NCBI RefSeq assembly: GCF_000383955.1
Contig: NZ_KB913013.1
Location: 5,875,844-5,939,843 of the forward strand
Direction of reading: 5' to 3'
Source of the DNA: Rudanella lutea DSM 19387
Lineage (GTDB): Bacteria; Bacteroidota; Bacteroidia; Cytophagales; Spirosomataceae
DNA length: 64,000 nt
Positions 41,045 through 50,272 of the stretch are shown piece by piece. The position numbers were made by a program, and so were the translations under genes. Every line of letters starts with the position of its first letter. Position 1 is the stretch's first letter. Below the pieces are notes generated by a model. It saw nothing but the letters and a program-made list of their open reading frames with translations, was not told the DNA's origin and ran no database searches.

Positions 41045-44000
41045 TTAATCATCAGATTGAGGGAGGTATACGATAAAAGTACTTCCCTTCCCTGGTTGAC
41101 TACGGGCCGTGATAAATCCTCCATGATTATCGATTACCCGTTTACAGATCGCTAATCCCATACCGCTGCCTTCATATTGTGATTTTCCTACTAAACGCTG
41201 AAACATGCCAAAGATCCGATCAAGATACTGTTCGTCAAATCCGATGCCGTTATCAGTTATAGTAAATTCGTAATAGCAGGGAGTGAGCTGGTGTGTATCC
41301 GGGCGGGAAGAGATTAAGGTAAGGTCTATTTGCTCAACAGGAATCAGTCGGCAATTCAGAACGATTTCAGGCGTCGTTCCTTCCGCAACATATTTAAGTG
41401 CATTGCCAATTAGATTAGAAAATAACTGCTGTATCTGAAAAGGATCTGCTATAATCGTAGGTAATTCCCGAACAGTTATAGATGCGTGGGTTTGCTCGAT
41501 TAGCAATTCAAAGTCACTCAAAACGGATTTAATCAACTCTGATATTGCGATAGGGCGTTTGGGTTGCTGATGAGTACTTAAGCGGGAATATGACAACAGG
41601 TCTTTTACCAACTGGGACATTCGCTTAGCAGCGTTCTGCATTCGGTAAAGCAAATCCAACCCATCTTCACTTAATACCTGCCCGAATTGTTTACTTAAGA
41701 TGTCCCCAAAGGACTGAATTTTTCGTAACGGTTCCTGCAAATCATGACTGGCTACGTAGGCAAATTGCTGGAGATATTCATTACTCCGGCGCAACTCACC
41801 ATTAACATTCATTAGTTCGGCCGTCCGTTGAGTCACTTCTTTTTCAAGCTGTTCGGCAAATGTTTTCTGGTGGTGAATATGAATGCCCGTCCCAATAAAT
41901 CCAATAAAGCTCCCTTCATGGATATTAGGAACTCCTTTAAATAGGCACCACTCATATTGACCCGTTGCGGAGTTCTTTACCCTACTCTCAAATGAGAAAG
42001 GTTGCTGATTTTTAACAGCTTCTGTAAAAGTCTCATAAACTGTAATCAGATCATCAGGATGAGTTAACCCTTCCCAGATGTACCCTGAGAACTCCTGCGG
42101 ACTTGAGAGTCCTAAATAAGTCACCATAGACCAGTTGGCATAATTTGCCCGAATTTGGCTGTCAACTAGCCATACCCAAACAGGAGAATCGTCTGACATT
42201 CGTCGGAATAAAGCCTCACTTTCCTGGAGGGCCAATTCTATTTGTTTGCGATCTGTAACATCATAATTGATTCCTACAATCTGAATAGCTTTGCCTTCCG
42301 TATTATAGTTTATAGTTGCTTCAGCAGCTAGCCACCTAATTTTATCTTCAACTTGTACACGTAGGTCGTAGGTTAGCTGCGTTTTTCTTTGGGCGATAGC
42401 TTCATCGAGCACCGTTCTAGTTCGTTCATAATCTTCTGGAACAAGGCGACCCGTCCAATCAGTAAGATTAACCAAACCAGTAACCGTATTCAGGAGCTCT
42501 TTTAGAATGCCTGTGACGTGTAGTTTATTTGTCAAAAGATTCCACTCAAAAAAACCCGCCCGCCCCACTTTCTGCGCTAGTTCAAGGCGGAGAGAGCTCT
42601 GTTTTTGATCTGTAAAGTCAGTTGACGAACCCACAAAACCATATAATTCACCAGTAGGATAAAAACTGGGGCGAACTCGTACTAAAAACCAATGATATAT
42701 CCCATCATAGCGACGCAAACGGTACTCTACGTCAAAAGCTTGCTGGTGTTGAAGCCCATTAGCGAAGGCTATTCGCGCTTGTTGGATATCATCAGGGTGC
42801 ACCCAATCCAGCTGGGAAGCCTGGTAGTATTGCTTTTCAGTTATTCCAAAATATTGCAGCACACAATTGTTCGCATATTTGGATGTCCCGTCCGGGTGTA
42901 AGGCCCAAACCATCGTTGGTGTAGCGTCTGCAACAATACGAAAACGCGCTTCGCTCTCTTCAACTAAAACATGGGCCTGCTTCGTTGCTGTAATATCTGT
43001 AGCTGTGGTGATAACTAAACGAACGCATCCAGTCTCATCTAAAAGGGGAGTGGAATGCAACATAAGCCATTTTGTGGCATTGTTATTTTTCTCCACTCGT
43101 TTAACGACTGCTTGGCTCTCTCTAGCTGTTTGGAAGGCCAGGGAGGTGCATGTCTGGTCGCTAGACAAAGGGTTATTATTCTCGTCAAAATATAAGAATT
43201 TCTGGTCTGCCATTTCTTTTAGAAATGGCAGACCAGGGCCTAATTCGTTGTACTCGCCTGTCAGTTGATGTATATTTTCGCGAGCAGCCCGATTGCTTAG
43301 TCTTATTTGTCGGGAAGCATCGAATACATATACTTCTGCCGGAATATTTTCAATGGTAAGCTCCAGTTGTTCACGAAGAGAATTGATTTCTGCTTCCGCA
43401 CGTTTACGTTCTGTCGTTTCCTCTACTACAACAGATACAGCAAAGGTATCACCCTTTCCATTTTTAAGTGGATACCAACTCTCCATCCAGTAGCGCTCCT
43501 TGTTGGGGTCCGCTTTTGTGTAACCGTTCAACTCTATGTTTAGTAACGGTTGGCCAGTCTGAAACACGTGTTGTAAAATGGTGCTAACCTGTCCTGCTAA
43601 GTCTGGAACAATATCAGTGATTGTATTTCCCAAATGCTCCTCGATAGATAATCCATTGATTTCAGCCAACCTATCGTTCGCACGAATAAACCGAAGCTCT
43701 CTGTCAACGACAGCCAAGCCGATGGGGGCATTCTGATAAATATTTTGAAGTTCGTCGAACTGCTCCTGTAATTCCTTCTCAAGTTGTTTTCGTTCGGTTA
43801 TGTCCGTAGCTACACCCAAAATTTGTATTGGAGTTCCTTGAATATCTCGTTGAAAAACCCGGGCTCGGTCATACAACCATATCCAATTACCACTCTTGTG
43901 CTGCATTCTGTATTCAGCGGACAGAACATCATTCTCCTCCTGTTCCAAGAATTGTTGGAAACGCTTATTAGCATCCGATATATCCTGAGGATGTAAGAGA

Positions 44001-45373
44001 GTAGACAAGAGGGCGTCACCCTTTGCGGAGATTTCTTCAGCTGTATATCCTAGTATGTCAGTAATTTGGTTAGATACATATGTATTGGAGCGCGTAGTTA
44101 GATCAAATATGTATGTTAGTGAAGGCGATGCTTCCAGTACACTTTGGGTGAATTTTTGTTGATTTAAAAAGGCTTGTTGAACTTCCTTTTTTTGGGAAAT
44201 ATTTTCGGATACACCTATGAGTCTAACTGCGTTACCTTCTGTATATTCTACAATTCCCTGTACCTGAAGCCAAATTGTTGACCCATTAATAGGGTGAATA
44301 ATTCTTTGTTCGTATGCGATTTTATTTACCTCTCCTTTCAATACGCGACTGAACAACTCCTGGACTTCATGACTATCTTCAGGATGATTAAATCGTTGAG
44401 CATCAATTAACGTTTTGGGTAGGTAGTCAGAAGCTATATCAAGGATGCGGGCTGTATTGTCAGACCATATAGATTGACCTGTTTGCAAATCAATCTCCCA
44501 AAAGTACATACTACCGGCTTCCATAGCGAATTGTACCCGTTTTTGGGATTGGCGTAATCGTTCTTCGGTTAATTTCTGCTCGGTAATATCGAAGTTAGTG
44601 CCTATAATGAACTTTATTTTTCCATGTTGATCAAAACAAGTACGTGAACGAGCCAGAATCCAACGTAATGAGCCATCCTTACGACGTATACGAAATTGAT
44701 ACTCATACTCGCCCGCTGACGTATTATGGCATTCAGTCAAATTCAGTATGCGAGATTTGTCTTCTTCAAACAGAAAAGAAAAAAAACTACTGAAATTTCC
44801 TCCAAATTCGGCAGGTTCTATTCCATATATATTCAACTGTTCTTGGCTCCAGGTAAGCTCGTCTTTTTCGACTTCCCAATACCATGTACCTACATTTCCG
44901 GCATTTATACTTAAAGCGAAATAATCGTTTGTTGGATTTAGAACGAACTTATTTGAATCATTAAGTTTTGGGGCTTCAACGTAGCGACTAATGGCTACAC
45001 CTTGAAGAAGTATTTGAATATCCTGACTATAAGCTGTTTGAACAGGCGTTGCCGTCCATTGAAAACATTCACGTTGACTTACACCCTCGTTATTATTATA
45101 CATTCGATACTCAGCCAGCATAGCTGGTTGGCCGCTCAGGTATGTCTCTTCGATAAGACTCAATAGTATTGTTTGACTGTCACTTGTCCATACATCTTTT
45201 ACAGTTTGCCCTGCAGTCGAACTCTTCAGGTCATAGACGTTGTCAAATATGGGATTAGTATATATCAATTTCCCAGAAGGATGACTAACTATAGCAATAG
45301 CGAGAGGTGATTTGTCGAATAATTGATTGGCAGTATAGCGCTCGTCTGATAGTGGTATCTTCTTGGCCGGCAT
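41045..45373 (-). CDS. multi-PAS sensor histidine kinase
   Basis: 1442 residues, no transmembrane helix, so a cytoplasmic sensor. About nine PAS/PAC modules run from ~10 to ~1165; PAC tails such as IIGTNFDITEQK, LIGVSENISQKKE, ILGVATDITERKQ and IVGINYDVTDRKQ repeat. A coiled linker follows, then HisKA with the phospho-acceptor H1210 in YVASHDLQEPLRKI, the N box LFSNLIGNALKYV, G1 FTITDNGIGFDE and G2 GSGMGLAICKRVI. No receiver domain is attached. PAS domains sense light, redox or small ligands; no specific cofactor residues can be named here. Two lone receiver proteins lie upstream on the same strand. Confidence 0.93.
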   Translation of the reverse strand: MPAKKIPLSDERYTANQLFDKSPLAIAIVSHPSGKLIYTNPIFDNVYDLKSSTAGQTVKDVWTSDSQTILLSLIEETYLSGQPAMLAEYRMYNNNEGVSQRECFQWTATPVQTAYSQDIQILLQGVAISRYVEAPKLNDSNKFVLNPTNDYFALSINAGNVGTWYWEVEKDELTWSQEQLNIYGIEPAEFGGNFSSFFSFLFEEDKSRILNLTECHNTSAGEYEYQFRIRRKDGSLRWILARSRTCFDQHGKIKFIIGTNFDITEQKLTEERLRQSQKRVQFAMEAGSMYFWEIDLQTGQSIWSDNTARILDIASDYLPKTLIDAQRFNHPEDSHEVQELFSRVLKGEVNKIAYEQRIIHPINGSTIWLQVQGIVEYTEGNAVRLIGVSENISQKKEVQQAFLNQQKFTQSVLEASPSLTYIFDLTTRSNTYVSNQITDILGYTAEEISAKGDALLSTLLHPQDISDANKRFQQFLEQEENDVLSAEYRMQHKSGNWIWLYDRARVFQRDIQGTPIQILGVATDITERKQLEKELQEQFDELQNIYQNAPIGLAVVDRELRFIRANDRLAEINGLSIEEHLGNTITDIVPDLAGQVSTILQHVFQTGQPLLNIELNGYTKADPNKERYWMESWYPLKNGKGDTFAVSVVVEETTERKRAEAEINSLREQLELTIENIPAEVYVFDASRQIRLSNRAARENIHQLTGEYNELGPGLPFLKEMADQKFLYFDENNNPLSSDQTCTSLAFQTARESQAVVKRVEKNNNATKWLMLHSTPLLDETGCVRLVITTATDITATKQAHVLVEESEARFRIVADATPTMVWALHPDGTSKYANNCVLQYFGITEKQYYQASQLDWVHPDDIQQARIAFANGLQHQQAFDVEYRLRRYDGIYHWFLVRVRPSFYPTGELYGFVGSSTDFTDQKQSSLRLELAQKVGRAGFFEWNLLTNKLHVTGILKELLNTVTGLVNLTDWTGRLVPEDYERTRTVLDEAIAQRKTQLTYDLRVQVEDKIRWLAAEATINYNTEGKAIQIVGINYDVTDRKQIELALQESEALFRRMSDDSPVWVWLVDSQIRANYANWSMVTYLGLSSPQEFSGYIWEGLTHPDDLITVYETFTEAVKNQQPFSFESRVKNSATGQYEWCLFKGVPNIHEGSFIGFIGTGIHIHHQKTFAEQLEKEVTQRTAELMNVNGELRRSNEYLQQFAYVASHDLQEPLRKIQSFGDILSKQFGQVLSEDGLDLLYRMQNAAKRMSQLVKDLLSYSRLSTHQQPKRPIAISELIKSVLSDFELLIEQTHASITVRELPTIIADPFQIQQLFSNLIGNALKYVAEGTTPEIVLNCRLIPVEQIDLTLISSRPDTHQLTPCYYEFTITDNGIGFDEQYLDRIFGMFQRLVGKSQYEGSGMGLAICKRVIDNHGGFITARSQPGKGSTFIVYLPQSDD

Positions 45374-46033
45374 TTTAGATAGTAACTATTTTGAAGTTAT
45401 TTACTGATTCTTAAAGGTATAGGTAAAATTAATAACGCAGTGTTTCGTAGGATAAAAGTTAAAGATTGTTCTGGTACGACTATATGTGATATGCCGAACG
45501 GCTAAGAATCTACACTTTGGCGGATGCCATATGAGCAGCACAGGCAAATTAAACACATTAACGAACCGATGGTATTTATGGCTATTGATTCGTTTTTTAA
45601 AATACATACTCATGTATATATTAATTCACAAAATCTTTCGTACACTACGACTAACAATGGCTATGCGACTGGAGTAAATTGAACGCCCTGCTATCTCGTT
45701 TGAATATCATACCGATTCTAGTAGCACCTGTTAGGATCCATCATGGTACCACTGACGAAATTAGTTATAAACCGTCCTAGCATTTACAGGTATACCCTGT
45801 AGCGGAAGAGTTATGTTGGTTCAAGTTGGCATTTGACGACAGAACAATGAGAGCGAAATACGTTGAAATTTAATAACGCCTAGTCAGTAAAATTTAAGTA
45901 CTATCGAGAAACCTAGCTTTTGAACCGTTTTTAATGATGCAACTTTTCAAAATAATTTATATTACTTGCATATAGTAAAATATGAAAACCTTAACCTTAA
46001 TTTTACCTTTAACTTTAGCTGCACTAAAAAAGT
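45374..46033. other. 660-base gene-free stretch upstream of the PAS kinase
   Basis: AT-rich. It contains only short frames with unconvincing composition (for example 45486-45677 and 45401-45613). It should hold the kinase promoter (minus) and that of the small gene at 46034 (plus). I see no clear palindrome or RNA gene. Confidence 0.5.
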
Positions 46034-46276
46034 ATGTCCCTCGACGCACGAATCATCGATGTAATACCCTGTACAGATAGAGCTACGATCGCACTCGAAA
46101 CCCGCGACCCTTTGGGAATTCCGGAGCTATTCAAAATGGAGATTCTCAACCCAACTCTACTGCCTAACGTCGGTGATCTACTTTTGGGTGACTCTGGGTC
46201 AGCCCGTATCTTCTCAGGGGGTATAGAGTACCCATATAAAAGGCAGGCCTACACAAAACTTATTCAGAACTGGTAG
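46034..46276 (+). CDS. unrecognised 80-residue protein
   Basis: Starts MSLDARIIDVIPCTDRATIA. A small, beta-rich soluble protein with no family I know. It is followed by a good hairpin terminator at 46352, supporting a real transcript. Confidence 0.55.
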   Translation: MSLDARIIDVIPCTDRATIALETRDPLGIPELFKMEILNPTLLPNVGDLLLGDSGSARIFSGGIEYPYKRQAYTKLIQNW

Positions 46277-46351
46277 TTAGCCAACGATACCAATAACCGT
46301 AAACCCCAAATAGATCCCCTCTTGACTTTTTAGGTGCACAGTCCCAAAAAG

Positions 46352-46380
46352 AAACTCACCCTTCATCGAAGGGTGAGTTT
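46352..46380 (+). terminator. hairpin terminator
   Basis: Perfect 13-bp stem (46352-46364 with 46368-46380) with a 3-base loop and terminal T-run on the plus strand, 75 bases after the 80-residue gene. Confidence 0.8.
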
Positions 46381-46703
46381 ACTAAACGCTAGTTAATATA
46401 AAAGCCAGGTATTCCAGTGATAAACGTGATAACAAATTCGGCTTAGTCGCCTAGCCCCATCCTGTCAATACCAGCCATCCTAACACAAAGCGGAAGGTTC
46501 ACGATTGATTGAGTTATTGACTATTACATTTCACAAGACTAGAACTTACTACCGCATCAAGATGGCCATAAACATGATTAAACGGCCCTTATAACACAAT
46601 GTGTACAAAAAATCCCAACTTCAAAGAGGTCGGGATTTTCCCTTTATCCATTTCCCTTAATCCTTGTATCTGTATAGATCACCTTTCAATCAGAATATTC
46701 TAA
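46381..46703. other. gene-free stretch between terminator and receiver gene
   Basis: About 320 AT-rich bases with no convincing reading frame. An imperfect dyad, AAAAATCCCAACTTC/GAGGTCGGGATTTT (46608-46638), could end the receiver gene transcript on the minus strand. Confidence 0.4.
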
Positions 46704-47141
46704 TCAAATCATCAATACTCGAATTGACAGCAGTGTTTCTTTCCAATAGTCGGTAAATAGTTTCAACGTATGCGACCACCCTTCAAATGTCTCTGGTTTT
46801 GGCAAGTAAGAGTTAACGCGTGGGTGATGAGAGGCCATTGCAGCCTGAAAGTCCTCCTGAGAGGCTAGGGCGACAATGGGCATCAATTGGGTACAAGGGT
46901 AATTCCGAACTAAGTCGATTACTAAGGGTCCGTTTAACTCAGCCTCATACTTCAAATCTAGTAGAAGTATGTCAAAAAAAGGTAGCGTGGCCTTATCCAG
47001 AATGGCTACTAATTCATCCTGGCTACTAGCTACCTCTAAAACAGAAATAGGGTCAACCGTTTGCAGAGTATTCCTTATGAGTTGTGCAGTATTACTGTCA
47101 GATTCAACCAGTAAAATACTAAGTTGTTTATCGTTGTTCAT
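46704..47141 (-). CDS. stand-alone response-regulator receiver protein
   Basis: 145 residues, one receiver domain and no output domain. LSILLVESDSNTAQLIRNTL supplies the first acidic pocket residue(s), FDILLLDLKYE the phospho-accepting Asp, and SYLPKPETFEGW the conserved Lys-Pro. Such CheY-like proteins relay phosphate between kinases or act through protein contacts. The giant PAS kinase on the same strand 1.3 kb away lacks a receiver and is a possible partner. A terminator-like hairpin lies upstream at 47201. Confidence 0.85.
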   Translation of the reverse strand: MNNDKQLSILLVESDSNTAQLIRNTLQTVDPISVLEVASSQDELVAILDKATLPFFDILLLDLKYEAELNGPLVIDLVRNYPCTQLMPIVALASQEDFQAAMASHHPRVNSYLPKPETFEGWSHTLKLFTDYWKETLLSIRVLMI

Positions 47142-47200
47142 ATATTCGCTTTCGACTTAGTTGTGAAGCATGCACCAGCAATAGGTCTAACGGTAAGCAG

Positions 47201-47230
47201 AAATCCGCCTTCAAAGGCGAAGGCGGATTT
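47201..47230. terminator. hairpin terminator between receiver genes
   Basis: Perfect 12-bp stem (47201-47212 with 47219-47230) around a 6-base loop, with T-runs on both strands. It lies downstream of the degenerate receiver gene (minus), so it separates the two receiver transcripts. Confidence 0.75.
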
Positions 47231-47400
47231 ACTCACTACTTACACTTAAAAATAACACTAATGAGATGCAAGTGTAAAACTACTGACAGACATTTGATAT
47301 TTACTCATCAGTAAGTTATAATATACAGTCCGGTGGATAACTATCTGACCTACAGTTCTATTCCACGACTTGTATAGTGCAATCACTGCTCCGGATTGAC

Positions 47401-47826
47401 TCAAGCAAGTGGGAATGAGTCAATCCTCCATATACCAGCCAAATAGTTTACCGTATTCTCCCATTCCTCTATTACTTTGGGCATTTGACGAAACACATCT
47501 CCATATTTTTGACATGGAGATGGTACGAACCGATCATTCCCTTCGTACGTGTAAGCGATAACAGGCGTCAAATGCGTTAAATCATAGGTTCTGATCAGAT
47601 TAGCTACCGGAAGCCTATCGAGTTTGCTATTCGGGATTGTATCCAGTATAAGTAGGTTTGGCGGCAGTTTAATAGCATTCTCCAGATGAGTAACTAACTC
47701 CGTTCGACTACCTACCGTATAAATTTTTATTTGAGCGTCAACTTTGTGCAATGCATCTTTGATTGCCCTAAAAGTTTCAAAGTTTTTATCAATGATTAAA
47801 AAGATCATTCGGGTATTTAAATACAT
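47401..47826 (-). CDS. degenerate receiver-like protein
   Basis: 141 residues (or 135 from a second ATG at 47808). Same size and layout as the receiver at 46704-47141: FLIIDKNFETFRAIKDALHK, then LLILDTIPNSKLDRLPVANL with a possible phospho-Asp, but the Lys of the K-P motif is replaced (VFRQMPKVIEEWEN) and the first acidic pair is reduced to one Asp. It may be phosphorylation-independent or a decaying paralogue. Confidence 0.65.
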   Translation of the reverse strand: MYLNTRMIFLIIDKNFETFRAIKDALHKVDAQIKIYTVGSRTELVTHLENAIKLPPNLLILDTIPNSKLDRLPVANLIRTYDLTHLTPVIAYTYEGNDRFVPSPCQKYGDVFRQMPKVIEEWENTVNYLAGIWRIDSFPLA

Positions 47827-47882
47827 ACATCTAATAGTTATCAGAAAGGCCGATTAAATGCTCACAATATTATTCACTAAAA

Positions 47883-47917
47883 AAGACGACAATATCACAT
47901 AAAGATATTGTCGTCTT
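47883..47917. terminator. 14-bp-stem hairpin
   Basis: Perfect arms 47883-47896 and 47904-47917, 7-base loop. It lies 56 bases upstream of the degenerate receiver gene, so it is not that gene's terminator. Confidence 0.65.
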
Positions 47918-48182
47918 ATAGATATTTCCTATTGATCTATTCGTAAATCGATTGATTGGTTACTACTCAAAAATGACGACATTAAGCATTGACAATATTT
48001 TCTTTATCCTTAATTGCATATTAAATCCATTCATCTAATTTTACACATATTCTAAGTAGTTTATCAGCAAAAGCAAGCTACCTCTTATATTACCTGCATA
48101 CCCTAACCCATATTATATCTTCTCACTACTAAGCTGATCAACTTTAATTTATCATTTTAGTAAAAGAAGTTTGTATAACTAG

Positions 48183-48206
48183 AAACCCGCTTGCTTGAGT
48201 GGGTTT
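48183..48206 (+). terminator. intrinsic terminator without an obvious gene
   Basis: 9-bp stem AAACCCGCT with AGTGGGTTT (one G-T pair), 6-base loop, followed by TTCTGCTTTT. Plus-strand orientation fits best. Confidence 0.6.
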
Positions 48207-48571
48207 TCTGCTTTTATAAATAGTATTTTTTGTCTATAGGAAATAGCTAATAATACTTAATTGTATGTTTTTTTATAATACACAATTTCCAAAGTGAATA
48301 CATTGACAATTTTGCAGGAAAAGAGTTATTAAAAGGGAAAATGAACACGTTTTATCACCTTAATCGGTTTACTAAAAGTAACAGAAAACTAAATAGTATA
48401 TAGTTTCTGATCGACTGTAACTGTATATTTGCAAAGTATTTACATGCATACCTTTCAAAGGCATGTTGTCTATTCTGTAGTCAATGTCATTTTAAGTAGC
48501 ATACATTCTTTACGACTGTCTATCTTAAGATAGCACTTGAAGGGAAATAACATTTATCAAAAGTAGCTGGC

Positions 48572-48600
48572 AAAGCCTGACGTCCTTGATGTCAGGCTTT
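48572..48600 (+). terminator. intrinsic terminator without an obvious gene
   Basis: 10-bp stem AAAGCCTGAC with GTCAGGCTTT, 9-base loop, 27 bases beyond the 3' end of the minus-strand gene at 48628. It could serve that gene or an unseen plus-strand RNA. Confidence 0.6.
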
Positions 48601-48627
48601 CTGATTAATAAACCTTTATCCCACGTA

Positions 48628-48876
48628 TTAAGTATTTCGGAGTAAAACTGGGTCTGATTCACTTTGAGTGATCCGTACAATTTCGGAACAACAAGTAGTT
48701 CTTAATGAGTCGAAAAAATACCTCTGCGCGAATAGCTGGGTCTTTGCTCGGGTCAACTCAGCTCGGTACTGCGTAATTTCATGAGAGAAATTGACTGGCT
48801 TGGACTGTCCCAACGCACGTTTTAAGTATAATTCAGAAAGACAAAGCAATAAATATACAAAGCAGGGCTTTTTCAT
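48628..48876 (-). CDS. small exported protein whose start lies inside an IS end
   Basis: 82 residues starting MKKPCFVYLLLCLSELYLKR, signal-peptide-like, then helical (EITQYRAELTRAKTQLFAQR). The ATG at 48876 is part of the ISAs1 terminal repeat (TTTTATGAAAAAG on the minus strand). Without the IS the frame continues upstream with no ATG seen, so the IS may have created this start or cut off the real 5' end. May be a remnant. Confidence 0.35.
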   Translation of the reverse strand: MKKPCFVYLLLCLSELYLKRALGQSKPVNFSHEITQYRAELTRAKTQLFAQRYFFDSLRTTCCSEIVRITQSESDPVLLRNT

Positions 48877-50099
48877 AAAACGATTAACTGGGTTTCCAAC
48901 AAGCCATTGCCCGCTCTCGACTGGCCGTGCAGTCTTCCCAGTAGGCTCGCAGGTTGCCCCTTCGATCTTCAGCACGCAGTAAGTTGATCCCAACCGTTAA
49001 CAGGCTCGATACCGTCCGAAGCCGAGCCCCATGCCCACAACGCAGCCCATCTTCGCCAGCAGTCGTATCCCGCACATGGTGATCGGCTTCAATCACCCAA
49101 TGCTCGCGAATCGCTCGACATAGGCCTGTATCCGTATGCGGCAGATTACTCACAAAATAGGCCTGCTCTTGCCTGATCTGACCGTCCTTCAAGCGCGTAG
49201 TGTGGCGTTCCACCACAATTAGCGTGCACAAACCCGCCCCTTGCCACCGCTCTTCCAGCAACCAACTCGGCAAGGGGTAGAGCCGATACGACCGCTTTTC
49301 CAGACGGCCATGAGCTTTGGTCCATTCCATGGATTGAGTGATGGCAGCCTGATTGGACCAGGCCGTAAGTTGCCCCAGCAACTGGGCCTGATTGGCTTTT
49401 GCTCCGACTAAATAACCACTCCCTCCGCCATGCAGCCAAGTCAACAACTCAGGTGTGAGGTGCAAGGCATCCAGTGTAAAACGACGACCTGCTAACGCAC
49501 TCACGGGTAGTGCTTTAAAGTAAGCAGCGACCACCTTGCGTTCCGACTCTTTGTCCCCTTCATAATAGCCCATCAACTGAGCTTGGCTATCTTCATGGCA
49601 CACTAACTGCACGATCGCCTGGCCGCGCTTTTGGCCGCCTACTGAGTCGATGCTGCCGCGTAGTTCTTTGCCATCCACACTGTACCACACCCCAGTTTGG
49701 GTTTGTGACCAGTTAAAAAACTGCGCGTTAAGCGTATTATAACAGGTATAGTCCAAGCCTGCCAGCACCCGCCGAAGTTGTGGATCAGAAATGGGCTTTC
49801 TGCTAGCTTGTCCAGTTTGCTTGACTAACCAGTCGTGTTCGCGTACCAGCCAACGGTGTAACTTACTCAGACTTAGCTGGCCTCCTGAGCGCAGTAAGGC
49901 CCACAGCAATCCAGTCAGCACAAAGGCTAAGTCATGGCGTTTGCCTCGATTGTCGCGGCTATCTGGCAGGTGATTTTGCAAAAACTGGCAGTAGCGGCTA
50001 ACTTCGTTTTTTGGGATTGGGCAATCATAGGTGAAGAATCTCTTTGGTCGGAGAAAAAACACAAAGGTCGCTCAATCCCTACTTTTATGAAAAAGCCCT
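48863..50099 (-). mobile_element. ISAs1-family insertion sequence
   Basis: The 17-base terminal repeats AGGGCTTTTTCATAAAA (48864-48880) and its exact reverse complement (50083-50099) bound one intact transposase gene. An 11-base direct repeat, AATATACAAAG, flanks it (48852-48862 and 50100-50110). The arms and repeats are identical, so the insertion looks recent. Confidence 0.88.
48884..50062 (-). CDS. ISAs1-family transposase
   Basis: 392 residues. The family N-terminal part has KRHDLAFVLTGLLWALLRSG. The catalytic region has WYSVDGKELRGS (first Asp), RRFTLDALHLTPELL (second Asp, the hallmark LDA-x-H) and REHWVIEADHHVRDTTAGED (the Glu). It ends near the left IS end. The frame is uninterrupted, so the element may be active. 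Confidence 0.93.
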   Translation of the reverse strand: MFFLRPKRFFTYDCPIPKNEVSRYCQFLQNHLPDSRDNRGKRHDLAFVLTGLLWALLRSGGQLSLSKLHRWLVREHDWLVKQTGQASRKPISDPQLRRVLAGLDYTCYNTLNAQFFNWSQTQTGVWYSVDGKELRGSIDSVGGQKRGQAIVQLVCHEDSQAQLMGYYEGDKESERKVVAAYFKALPVSALAGRRFTLDALHLTPELLTWLHGGGSGYLVGAKANQAQLLGQLTAWSNQAAITQSMEWTKAHGRLEKRSYRLYPLPSWLLEERWQGAGLCTLIVVERHTTRLKDGQIRQEQAYFVSNLPHTDTGLCRAIREHWVIEADHHVRDTTAGEDGLRCGHGARLRTVSSLLTVGINLLRAEDRRGNLRAYWEDCTASRERAMACWKPS

Positions 50100-50239
50100 A
50101 ATATACAAAGTAGGTAAACGTGACATCATGAGGAAGATTGTTTTTGTTTATGCAATATAAGCTACTACAAAGTACAATAAGAGATCAATACAAGTGGACC
50201 TGGCTCTACTTACTGTAGCTTAAAAGAAGATGATAAAGT

Positions 50240-50264
50240 GAAGGCCCGCTTATTGCGGGCCTTC
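50240..50264 (-). terminator. terminator of the giant surface-protein gene
   Basis: 10-bp GC-rich stem (50240-50249 with 50255-50264, loop 5), nine bases past the stop on the minus strand. Confidence 0.8.
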
Positions 50265-50272
50265 ATTAGTAA

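Larger units (their letters stand above)
47827..48627. other. 800-base gene-free, AT-rich stretch with three hairpins
   Basis: No convincing reading frame of any size. Three intrinsic-terminator-like hairpins (47883-47917, 48183-48206, 48572-48600) occur without obvious upstream genes, so small RNAs or very short peptides may be encoded here. Confidence 0.5.

Noticed and set aside
45486-45677. 63-residue frame upstream of the PAS kinase
   Set aside because: Composition and context are unconvincing, with no terminator or coupled gene; treated as intergenic.
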